DNA of 64,000 bases, from contig NZ_NAIA01000003.1 of the NCBI RefSeq assembly GCF_002192535.1, forward strand, positions 62,001-126,000. Reading direction: 5' to 3'. The translations under genes and the position numbers were made by a program. Positions 9,394-18,088 of the stretch are shown here, one piece after another (the first letter of the stretch is position 1; the number at the start of each line of letters is the position of its first letter). Source of the stretch: Polynucleobacter hirudinilacicola (GTDB lineage: Bacteria > Pseudomonadota > Gammaproteobacteria > Burkholderiales > Burkholderiaceae). The notes beneath the pieces are model-generated. The model was not told the DNA's origin. It saw only the letters and a list, made by a program, of their open reading frames with translations, and searched no databases.

Positions 9394-10677
9394 CTAAATT
9401 CCCATATTGCCCAGATGCTGGGCAATTCGATCCATTGGCTCTTCAGAGCTCGCTACTGGCGCTCCTAGAGTAGCCGTTCTCGCCCGAATAGGTTGGGGTT
9501 TATAACTTATAGGCTTTACCTTAGACCAGTCTTTTGGCTGAAGATCAATCGCGTTATAGATTGCATCTATCGTAGGCCACCATTGTGAAACTTGATGGTT
9601 CTGTACGAAGACATTCATATAGAAGGGATCTTGCATGTACTTTAGGAATAGCTGTGACTTATCCAAATAATCTACCTCACCATGACGCGTAGAGAGATAG
9701 TTCAAGATCTCTTTCTTGGCTTCATCAATAACACTCCAGCGATCATTCTTTAAGTAGTTAGCCTCACTCTTTTCGCGCCATTTTTCTCTCTTGTTTCGAT
9801 CGACCGAGGTCATGATGCTACCTACCAGCTCACCTTCAATCTCATAGCCATGAAGTTTATCGAGGAGATCTTCAACCTTTGACTTGAGAGAGTCGTTTTC
9901 TTTTGAAAGCTCACGATTGGTATTGATAATTTTTTGAAATCGATTTTCACTGCGATTCGTTTGCGCCACTTCTTGGGACTGATTTTCAGAAGCTTGCTCA
10001 GTTGAATGAAGAACTCTTTCAATTAATTCTTTGCCGCTCTCAACCTGTATAGGGGCTTCTGGCTCAGATTCAACTGTAAGGACGGTAGGTGGTGGCAATA
10101 ACTCACTGATATCGTGGGCTACCAGTGGCTCTGATTCTGGCTTAGCTTCAAATGAAGAGATTTCGACCGGTATTTGCACCTCGCCTTTGACTGGTGCGAA
10201 TATCGGCTCCTGCACTTCATCAGAGTCCTCGGCACTGACTTCCTCTTGGGTGGCTGCGTCTTTGCCTAAGTCATCCAATAAGGCGGCAGACAGGCTCTTA
10301 CGCCTAGCTTCATCTTGTTGCTGAGCAGCAGCTCTCTCAGCATTTCTTCTCTCAAGGTCTTGCTGTCTTTCTAATCTGGCCACTTCTTTATCTGCAACTG
10401 CTTTCAGTCTTGCAACTTCATCTTGGGCAGCTTTCTCATCAGCCTTTCTTCGCTTTTCTTCTTCTGCAAACTGCCGAGCTTTTGATTGCTCAGCTAATTC
10501 AATCGCGCGCTCTTCTTTTGCCTTTTGACGCCGAGCAACAGATTCAGCTGCGTTCTTTTCTTCCGCTTCTTTTCTTAAACGCTCTTCCTCTCTTTTAGCT
10601 TCACGGCTCTGTACCCTCTGAATGGAGCCCCCATTAGTTAATACTCCAGAGTTAAAGTTTTTCACTTCTTGTGTCAT
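9394..10677 (-). CDS. Probable phage scaffolding / coiled-coil structural protein
   Basis: Lys/Glu-rich coiled coil, lies between portal and capsid genes, overlaps the portal gene end. Confidence 0.5.
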   Translation of the reverse strand: MTQEVKNFNSGVLTNGGSIQRVQSREAKREEERLRKEAEEKNAAESVARRQKAKEERAIELAEQSKARQFAEEEKRRKADEKAAQDEVARLKAVADKEVARLERQQDLERRNAERAAAQQQDEARRKSLSAALLDDLGKDAATQEEVSAEDSDEVQEPIFAPVKGEVQIPVEISSFEAKPESEPLVAHDISELLPPPTVLTVESEPEAPIQVESGKELIERVLHSTEQASENQSQEVAQTNRSENRFQKIINTNRELSKENDSLKSKVEDLLDKLHGYEIEGELVGSIMTSVDRNKREKWREKSEANYLKNDRWSVIDEAKKEILNYLSTRHGEVDYLDKSQLFLKYMQDPFYMNVFVQNHQVSQWWPTIDAIYNAIDLQPKDWSKVKPISYKPQPIRARTATLGAPVASSEEPMDRIAQHLGNMGI

Positions 10678-12598
10678 CTACTGTCTCCTCTTTTAAATGT
10701 TGATGTTTACTTTGCTTATCCGCGTTCATTTCCCATAGCCGATGCATTGAAATTTCATGTGGAAGATCTACGAATCCATCGGCTTGTTTTGCAACGTTTG
10801 GCATAAATAGATTTGAATCGATCCGATCGTCATATCGCAAGAGAGTCTCGCGTAGGAGACTACGGATATGTTCGTAATCCATCCCTCTTGCTTGTAGGTT
10901 TTGGATCTGGATAGATAGGCTGGTAACCATCGGTAGAACTTTGAGCCAACCTTCTTTTTCCTCTATACCATCAGGGGCTCCAGTAGTACCGGCCCTAATA
11001 CGCAGGTCAACCATGTCAAAGATTCGCTCTTTGCTGAGCTCTGGCCAATCATAGGTTTTCTCTTTGCTTATGGTGAGCTTGCCATCGACCATAGTTGTTT
11101 TAGTGATTGGCGCGCCCATATAGCGCTCTACCTGCTCTTTGGTCAGTTCCTGTAAGAGGACTTGTGCGCTGTATTGCGCTATCTCTTGCAACCAATCCTC
11201 TATCTGGTCTTTGAATTCAAATACGCGCCCTGATAAGGCTCTTTGCAGAATGTTCGCCTCGGTGGCTGTCTTAGGTCTTACTACGGTAGACCTTGATGCA
11301 TCTTGTAGACCGGTGACTTGCTCCCAGTCATATCGCACTGCACTGGTGTCATACACGATCGGATCTATCTTTGGGTGACCCCTAGGAATGATGACTTGGT
11401 TAAGGGGCTTGCCTTCAGTATCAACAATGGTGATCTCACCAAATCGAGAATCGTAGTGTTTCTTAATTGTCTTTTCATTAATGTCGGCAGATGCAACCCA
11501 TCCAGGAATACAGAGATCTCGATGCTGGTTAAATCTATCTCTTGCTTCGTTATGCTCATCCTGTAGTCGTTCAGTGAGATCTACTAGGCTTGGGCCAACA
11601 AACTGCCCATCGACTACCTGATAAGGCAATAAGAAGAAAGGGTACCAGCGCTCACCTGCTCTTGATGGTGAATATGGTTCACGTAGCCACTCTGTTGCGC
11701 CCTCCACCATTGTGTACACACGCTGAGTAGTTCTATCCCAGATTTCTAAAACAGCAATTTGCTGGTCGTCTGCAACTGGTCCAGCCTCCAGTTGCATTGA
11801 GGCTAAGCGCTTGGCCTTCTTGTGCGAGGGTTCGCTTTGGCCTACTTGGTAGATCTTAGCGTTAGCGAGATTCTTTTTATATAAAGCCTCAGCCTGCGCT
11901 CGCTTCATAGGGATAACCTGGCACATCCAATCAGCGTCGGTGTAATCCCAAAACTCGCAGACGGATGGATCAATCAGAAGGTTTTCTGTAAGGACTCTAT
12001 CGATAACTATACCCTCAGCAGACCAGACTTCTGATTGCTCATATATTCCTAGCAATTGCTCTTCTAGTTCAATCTCTTTTTCTTCGCGGTGTTTTTTCTG
12101 ACTGCCATCTTCTAGATCTTGCTTAAGATCTCTAATCGCCAATCTATTTTCTTGTTGGTCGTTAATACGCCCCTGAATATAGGCATCCTCGTCTATATCT
12201 CTTTGATACATCACCTTTAAGATTCCGAAACTGCAGGTAAGAGCCGCCCTTACTGTGGACTTGGCTCGATTCTTTAGTTGGGCATGCTCTAAGGCCCTAT
12301 TGGTAACCTTCTCTAAGGTATTGCAAAAGAGTTTGATGTCCGCGCCCGAATGGGCTGGGGCGATTGAGATCTCTGGGTTACGAGCATAGACGTTAGGCAG
12401 TACAGCAGAGATCGTTCCATGGATGAGATTTGCTCTAAGGCTGTAGAAGTCTTTTCCAGTAGGATCTGCGTTCCAATTAAATCCAGAGACAGTATTGCGG
12501 TTGTGTTTTACCCGCTTATGAAAAGTCGCCCAATGAGTGCGCGCATATTTAATACGGGCATTCCATTTTTGTTGAAGAGCTTTAGAGTCTTGGGGCAC
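10652..12598 (-). CDS. Phage portal protein (podovirus-like)
   Basis: SLRANLIHGTISAVLPNVYARNPEISIAP...LTERLQDEHNEARDRFNQHRDLCIPGW...TVVRPKTATEANILQRALSGRVFEFKDQIEDWL. Confidence 0.8.
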   Translation of the reverse strand: MPQDSKALQQKWNARIKYARTHWATFHKRVKHNRNTVSGFNWNADPTGKDFYSLRANLIHGTISAVLPNVYARNPEISIAPAHSGADIKLFCNTLEKVTNRALEHAQLKNRAKSTVRAALTCSFGILKVMYQRDIDEDAYIQGRINDQQENRLAIRDLKQDLEDGSQKKHREEKEIELEEQLLGIYEQSEVWSAEGIVIDRVLTENLLIDPSVCEFWDYTDADWMCQVIPMKRAQAEALYKKNLANAKIYQVGQSEPSHKKAKRLASMQLEAGPVADDQQIAVLEIWDRTTQRVYTMVEGATEWLREPYSPSRAGERWYPFFLLPYQVVDGQFVGPSLVDLTERLQDEHNEARDRFNQHRDLCIPGWVASADINEKTIKKHYDSRFGEITIVDTEGKPLNQVIIPRGHPKIDPIVYDTSAVRYDWEQVTGLQDASRSTVVRPKTATEANILQRALSGRVFEFKDQIEDWLQEIAQYSAQVLLQELTKEQVERYMGAPITKTTMVDGKLTISKEKTYDWPELSKERIFDMVDLRIRAGTTGAPDGIEEKEGWLKVLPMVTSLSIQIQNLQARGMDYEHIRSLLRETLLRYDDRIDSNLFMPNVAKQADGFVDLPHEISMHRLWEMNADKQSKHQHLKEETVDDTRSEKL

Positions 12599-12646
12599 AC
12601 CCTATTTATAAATTCAGGGGCAATAGCTTAAGAATTTATTTTGGAT

Positions 12647-13954
12647 TTATTCTGCAACCCTTCGTGCTCGCATGACTCCATACCTTGTTGCATCCCAAGC
12701 ATGATCTTCGGCATCAGTATCTACATCTTCTGGATTTAGTGAATCTGGTGGCAATTGAGGAATTGTTCTAAGCCAATGCTTACAAGTGCTAAATACCTTT
12801 AGCCTTCCTTCAGCCAATAGGCGAATAATTTCTTGGGCTCCGTTAACCCTACTTCTCGGGGCGTTATAGGCTTCAGTCCATTTAACCCCTTTATCTCTAA
12901 AGATCTGGCCAATTGATCTTTCTGCTCCAATTTTGGAAAAGATAGATGGGTCAGCCAAGTTCATTCGATATTCATATCCAAGGCGTTGGTCGTGAATTTC
13001 TATCTTCTTAATTTTCTCTGCAACTACCGTTGCATCCTCCCTGGTGCCGGTATTTTCTTTATCTCCATATCCATAAAGCTCTCTCCACAGGTAATAGACT
13101 CCATCGTTAGATAAAGCAAACCAATAAACGGCATATGGTCTTGCATATCCCCAATCCATTGAGCGCCATACCTTCCATGTTGGTGGGATTGCGAAGGGCT
13201 CTATAACGTGTTTAGAGGGCTGCCATACGCCTTCCAAGAAACTTCCCACGTGGATATCCCAATCTCCTTCAAACCAGGCTCTGCGCCTGTTTGGATCGCT
13301 TAGTGACTCTAGACTCATGAGGTAGTTGGGATCATTTTTGAGAAGGTGTGTGTTCTCATAAATGGTGGAATGTATTCGCACTCTTGGTAGTGCGCCCTCT
13401 TGTCTGATGATTTGTCCCGCGGGTATTGTCCCAATCTGAAATCGCTCTTTTACGGATGCATGCCCAACTCCAAATGGATTACAGGTAGCTCTCACCATTC
13501 TTGGCATTCCAGGGTGTGATGACCTGCAGGTGGAATGCATTGCTTCGTAGAAGGCCAGATTGCGCCAGTTAGTAAGCTCTTCAAATCCTAGCCATGGATA
13601 TTCATGGCCGTGATAGTTCCAATAGTCATCTTCATTGGCCCCATACCGAAAGTACAACATCTCTCCAGTGGGCCACTTCCACACATAGTCAGATTCATTG
13701 AACTTGGCCCCTGGAAAGATTTGATAGAACCAGCGCTTACTCTTAGCTACTACATCAGCAAGCTGCGGGTACGTGAGGCGAAAGAGTGTTCCGCGCCAAT
13801 GATCACCGAAACCTCTGCCCACATGCTGGGCATAACTCATCAGCAAGGTATCTGTCTTACCCCCTCCCCTAGTTCCCTCAAGCAATACCTCGTAGACAGG
13901 ACAAGTCAGAAACAAAGTCTGACTACCGGGCAATGGCGCCCAGATGGTTTTCAT
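12647..13954 (-). CDS. Phage terminase large subunit
   Basis: ATPase Walker A EGTRGGGKTDTLLMSYAQHVG, Walker B-like LGFEELTNW, nuclease-region MNLADPSIF and DAEDHAWDATRYGVM. Confidence 0.9.
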   Translation of the reverse strand: MKTIWAPLPGSQTLFLTCPVYEVLLEGTRGGGKTDTLLMSYAQHVGRGFGDHWRGTLFRLTYPQLADVVAKSKRWFYQIFPGAKFNESDYVWKWPTGEMLYFRYGANEDDYWNYHGHEYPWLGFEELTNWRNLAFYEAMHSTCRSSHPGMPRMVRATCNPFGVGHASVKERFQIGTIPAGQIIRQEGALPRVRIHSTIYENTHLLKNDPNYLMSLESLSDPNRRRAWFEGDWDIHVGSFLEGVWQPSKHVIEPFAIPPTWKVWRSMDWGYARPYAVYWFALSNDGVYYLWRELYGYGDKENTGTREDATVVAEKIKKIEIHDQRLGYEYRMNLADPSIFSKIGAERSIGQIFRDKGVKWTEAYNAPRSRVNGAQEIIRLLAEGRLKVFSTCKHWLRTIPQLPPDSLNPEDVDTDAEDHAWDATRYGVMRARRVAE

Positions 13955-13971
13955 GACTTACGTTTATTGCA

Positions 13972-14376
13972 CTAATGCTTGGGCTGGGCGGATCTTTCCC
14001 AATCCTCAACACTCATGGAACTTGGGACGACTAACACGCCACTTTGTAGCGGGGCACCATCTTTGCCCGTGTGCTCAATTGCAGATAGTCGTGGATGAAT
14101 ATAAGGTGCCGCATGCCTTCCAACGGTGGCTGCCATATTAAGGAGTTTGATTCGGGCTTCGCTTACCAACTCCTTATCGCCAAGATCTTGTTCGCTAACA
14201 TTGCCGGCCTCCTCATAAAGTTGGTGCATTACCTTCATCATGACTTCCAAAGGTGTGATACCTTGGGTTGCAACAGCTTCGGCTATCTGACGGGTTCGTT
14301 TAGTTAAGCTGCCAGTCTTTCGACCTGCCCCAGCCCTTGCGCCTCCCTTTGATTTCTTTTGATTGTTTTCAATCAT
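13972..14376 (-). CDS. Putative terminase small subunit-like DNA-binding protein
   Basis: GGARAGAGRKTGSLTKRTRQIAEAVATQGITPLEVMM; immediately upstream of terL. Confidence 0.6.
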   Translation of the reverse strand: MIENNQKKSKGGARAGAGRKTGSLTKRTRQIAEAVATQGITPLEVMMKVMHQLYEEAGNVSEQDLGDKELVSEARIKLLNMAATVGRHAAPYIHPRLSAIEHTGKDGAPLQSGVLVVPSSMSVEDWERSAQPKH

Positions 14377-14603
14377 GGTTTTTTGATCATCGTCAGCAGG
14401 TGGGGTTGAAGTGCTACTGAATCACCTATCGGATCCTCAAACTCGATGATGATTCTTTGGAATAAGTCATGTCGGCTTTGGGCACCGCGATGCTTAACGA
14501 CCGTACCTACACGCCCACTAGGCGTCTTAACAATGGACCCAATAGGAAAGTCTTCCATATCAGGGCGATGAACAACTCCAGCTAAGGCTTGGTTAACCAG
14601 CAT
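14373..14603 (-). CDS. Hypothetical protein
   Basis: MLVNQALAGVVHRPDMEDFPIGSIVKTPSGRVGTVVKHRGAQSRHDLFQRI; start chosen to limit overlap with the upstream gene. Confidence 0.45.
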   Translation of the reverse strand: MLVNQALAGVVHRPDMEDFPIGSIVKTPSGRVGTVVKHRGAQSRHDLFQRIIIEFEDPIGDSVALQPHLLTMIKKP

Positions 14604-15477
14604 TCGCCATCTCCTTACGCTTACGTAACTCAATAAGAATTCTTGCCTTGAATGATTCATAGCTTTCTGAACCTTGGGCTCTCATATCAAGCTCTCGCCC
14701 TTTAGCATCTATGCCTTCATTGGTTTTCCACCAGGCATTCTCTGAGCTTTCTTGGCCTTGAATCTTTTTTCGTATTCCTTTGAGAATTGCTAGAACTAGC
14801 CCCGGGTTGATGGGGGTAGAACTTGAAGCCTTTTTTCTCATTTCTTTTGCCTGGGTTATCGCCTCCTGAATTTCTTCCTCTGCAGCCATGAGCTTTGCAA
14901 TTTCCCCAATCTTTTCATCCCTAGTGGCGATGTTTACTCCATGAACAGCAAAGACATTGGCAATCTTCTGCCTTGTCTCAAGATCATCGTTCGGACATTT
15001 TTCTTTTTCACCCCCATTGTTTTGTTTGCTTGGAGTATGGAGATTGGTGACTGGTGTTTGGTGTATGGTGTTTGGTGAGCATTGCGTTGGCAATGCGTTC
15101 GCATTTCGATCGCATACCGAGTTAGGCGTACTGTCTGACAGTATTTGCTCTACTGGAGATGTCTGCCACCTCCATTCAGCGCTCCGCCTAGCCTTGGATT
15201 GCCGGTCTTTAAAGCGAGCTATCTCATGGTCACAGCGCTCTTGTCGCCAGCCATCGTCTGTAAGGGTAAAAAACTCATTAAGGACTGAGACAACTGCGTT
15301 TTTTTCCTCTTTTGATCTGGCATTGATTAATCGCTGGACCGTCTTCATTTCGATTGGCAACGGCTTTTCAGTGGCGTAATACTTTCGAATGAGGCGGCTA
15401 TAGGTTGCGTCCTCAATAAAGGTCAGGTGGGCGGTTGCTTCTGAGTAATCTCCAATGTGATGCTCGTAGTAATTCAT
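14593..15477 (-). CDS. DUF1376 (YdaU-like) phage replication-associated protein
   Basis: MNYYEHHIGDYSEATAHLTFIEDATYSRLIRKYYATEKPLP...RSKARRSAEWRW. Confidence 0.8.
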   Translation of the reverse strand: MNYYEHHIGDYSEATAHLTFIEDATYSRLIRKYYATEKPLPIEMKTVQRLINARSKEEKNAVVSVLNEFFTLTDDGWRQERCDHEIARFKDRQSKARRSAEWRWQTSPVEQILSDSTPNSVCDRNANALPTQCSPNTIHQTPVTNLHTPSKQNNGGEKEKCPNDDLETRQKIANVFAVHGVNIATRDEKIGEIAKLMAAEEEIQEAITQAKEMRKKASSSTPINPGLVLAILKGIRKKIQGQESSENAWWKTNEGIDAKGRELDMRAQGSESYESFKARILIELRKRKEMANAG

Positions 15478-15905
15478 CTAAAACAGTCTCCGTGTAGTTC
15501 TTTTTTTCTTGCTAAATAGTTTTCGCAAGAGATGAATCTAACAATCGGAAAGCGTATCGTCAAACGTGTTTTTTATGAATTTATTTTGAATTTATTTATT
15601 TACTTTTTCGCTGTAATCCATCTTTAAGAAATTTAGGTTGTTTATTTTTTCCTCTTGAAGTGTTAATTGATCTATGTGTGTCCACTGCTCTCCTCATGCC
15701 ATCAGAAAATACTGACAAGGCTGTAGCCCTTTACTGGATTAGCTTGTAGCATTTATGTGAATAAATATTTTTTTGTAGTCAAAAATTAATATGCGTCTTC
15801 AAAGTGGGTATTGACATTTGATTGACCATCAAAATTTCATTGACTACATTGCTTCTCAGTAGCACACATATTGATACATAACAAAACTAGATGGAGAGCA
15901 ATTTG

Positions 15906-16034
15906 ATGGTAGCAATTCGGCTTTACAGTTTGTACCGTTCATACGGTTACACGAAGATGAGTTCAGCAAAAATGGCTTTGCAGGTTTATCGAAAAAATAT
16001 AAAGCGCGCCCGTCAGGGAGGTCGTCATGAGTAA
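15906..16034 (+). CDS. Small basic ORF (42 aa) overlapping the alpA start
   Basis: MVAIRLYSLYRSYGYTKMSSAKMALQVYRKNIKRARQGGRHE read directly; its stop overlaps alpA ATG at 16027. Confidence 0.4.
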   Translation: MVAIRLYSLYRSYGYTKMSSAKMALQVYRKNIKRARQGGRHE

Positions 16035-16227
16035 TTTAAATTCAGAGGTAACCTTGATGAGGATTCCACAGATTCTGGAAGTCATACCGATTTCTAAATC
16101 TAAGTTTTGGCTTATGGTTCAGAAAGGTGAGTTTCCTAAGCCAATTAAGATTGGCCGTTCCTCCTTCTGGACGATTGATCAGGTTCAGGCCTTTATCCGA
16201 GAAAGGACAAAGCAATCCAATAATTAA
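16027..16227 (+). CDS. alpA: AlpA family DNA-binding regulator / excisionase-like
   Basis: LMRIPQILEVIPISKSKFWLMVQKGEFPKPIKIGRSSFWTIDQVQAFIRER. Confidence 0.88.
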   Translation: MSNLNSEVTLMRIPQILEVIPISKSKFWLMVQKGEFPKPIKIGRSSFWTIDQVQAFIRERTKQSNN

Positions 16228-16228
16228 A

Positions 16229-16255
16229 AAATGGGGATTCGCTCCCCATTTCTCA
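16229..16255 (+). terminator. Terminator-like hairpin after alpA
   Basis: AAATGGGGA-TTCGC-TCCCCATTT. Confidence 0.6.
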
Positions 16256-16268
16256 TGTTTTAAATAGA

Positions 16269-18065
16269 CTAGAGCTGTTGATAGTAATCTCGTATCTTCT
16301 TAGCCATGAGCACACGACGCTCCGCTAAGAATGCAGGGTAGTCACTTAGGTTGCCTGATAAGGCCATGTCAATTGGAATGCAGTTTTCTTTAAAGTTTTG
16401 CAGTAAGTCAGCCTTCTCCTGAATGCCGCCAAATATTGGATTTCCTGATTCACACTGGGCAAGAGCCTGGGCAAAATATTCAGAAGGGTTCTTATCTCCG
16501 ATTTTGATATTAATCTCTTGCTGAGTTAAGGCATAGTTAGCTACTTGGTTATATTCGGCGCGCGAATTACCTTTACCTTTAAGGAAGTTTTTGGGGAAGA
16601 TATGGTGAATATCTCCTTGGTGAACCAACAATTCAGTAGCTTTAATATCTTTAGAGAATAAGCCCCTATCACCCAATTTAGACTGAGCAGCCCAATAGAC
16701 ATGTAAAGAAGGTCGGCTATTTGAGGAGGTATTGAGATCCTGGACAAGCCCAACATCCCAAAAGGCTGACGAAAGCTCTGCAGCCTCAACTTGAGCAAGG
16801 ATTTCATCAAATGGTCGTGAATGTATCTGTCGTATATCAAAGTCCATACTGGACTCTGGTGAGCTAGAGTATCTACCAGTAAGAAGGCTCATAACAAACC
16901 ATCTTCTAACCCAAGATTCAATTCTTGGGTCATTGCCATATTGTGCCTTTAACCTCAGATAAAGCACATAAGCAAAATTAAGAGCACCTGCAGAACGGAT
17001 TAAAGTGTTTGTTACAAATCCCGCTGATTTAATAATCATGAGGATCCGCTGAAAATGGGTTTGGTTTACAAAATCCATTACCCCAGCAGTTAGCTTCTTA
17101 TAGCTATCTTCTTCAATCTCGCGCTCATAGGTACGAGTCTCAAAGTTTCTACCTGAGAGCAATCCAACTAAATCAGCAATCTTGCCGCGCGGGAATTGAC
17201 TCATGAAGGCTACACGAAGAAGATCGCTATAACTAGGATCGTATAAGTCTTCGTTATCCTGCTTTAACCACTTAATAGCTTGCCAATATGGCGTTGCCAC
17301 AAACTCTCTATCGTTTTCTTCAATTTGCGCGGCAAATTCAGGTGCCCTAGCAAGATGGCAAAAGTAATCTATTGCCTTGCGCAATACATTGCCACCAAGA
17401 TCCTCATTAGCGGCTATCTTAGACATTGCAAAGTCTGCCTGAGAAAGAACTACGCCTTTGGAGTTAATTCGGATAAAAATCTCAGTAACAGTTTCAATAT
17501 CTAAATCACCGGCTAGTTCAATCATGCCAATTTGCTTTTTAGTAACGCCTTTTAGAAGCTCAATTCTGTCCTCTATTAGATCGGCATCTACTCCTGGATT
17601 TGCCTCGCAATAATCCTTAACTAACTTGCTTACACGCAATTCCCCGGTCACGATTGGGCAAACGTCAGGAAACCAAGAGGAATCTCGCTCAATAGCTGGG
17701 TTAGATACTTCAAATCTCTCCTCAACCGGATGAAAGGCTATCTTGATATTTACAGATTTATATTCCTTGTTGATAACCCGCTGACCTAGTAAGGCTGCTG
17801 TCAAAGCTGTAACCCGCTGCTGGCCATCAATTAATATCTTTTTACCCTCAGATAGGGTGCCGTCCTTAAGTTTTACCGTTGGATTCTTCCAGGCAATGAT
17901 GTAGCCAACAGGGTAGCCTTGATACAAGCTGTCTAATAAGTCCCTTACCTGAGTGGCATCCCAAACAAATGGTCGCTGTATTTCCGGAATAGCAATCTCG
18001 CCTGATTTAACCCAAGCAAGCAGAGTTTCGATCAAATGCTGATTAACTGAGTATTTTTGAGACAT
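16269..18065 (-). CDS. DUF262 domain protein with C-terminal HNH-like (DUF1524-type) motif, GmrSD-like
   Basis: [79 protein letters not shown]. Confidence 0.82.
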   Translation of the reverse strand: MSQKYSVNQHLIETLLAWVKSGEIAIPEIQRPFVWDATQVRDLLDSLYQGYPVGYIIAWKNPTVKLKDGTLSEGKKILIDGQQRVTALTAALLGQRVINKEYKSVNIKIAFHPVEERFEVSNPAIERDSSWFPDVCPIVTGELRVSKLVKDYCEANPGVDADLIEDRIELLKGVTKKQIGMIELAGDLDIETVTEIFIRINSKGVVLSQADFAMSKIAANEDLGGNVLRKAIDYFCHLARAPEFAAQIEENDREFVATPYWQAIKWLKQDNEDLYDPSYSDLLRVAFMSQFPRGKIADLVGLLSGRNFETRTYEREIEEDSYKKLTAGVMDFVNQTHFQRILMIIKSAGFVTNTLIRSAGALNFAYVLYLRLKAQYGNDPRIESWVRRWFVMSLLTGRYSSSPESSMDFDIRQIHSRPFDEILAQVEAAELSSAFWDVGLVQDLNTSSNSRPSLHVYWAAQSKLGDRGLFSKDIKATELLVHQGDIHHIFPKNFLKGKGNSRAEYNQVANYALTQQEINIKIGDKNPSEYFAQALAQCESGNPIFGGIQEKADLLQNFKENCIPIDMALSGNLSDYPAFLAERRVLMAKKIRDYYQQL

Positions 18066-18088
18066 TTATTAGCCTTGCGCTGATATTG

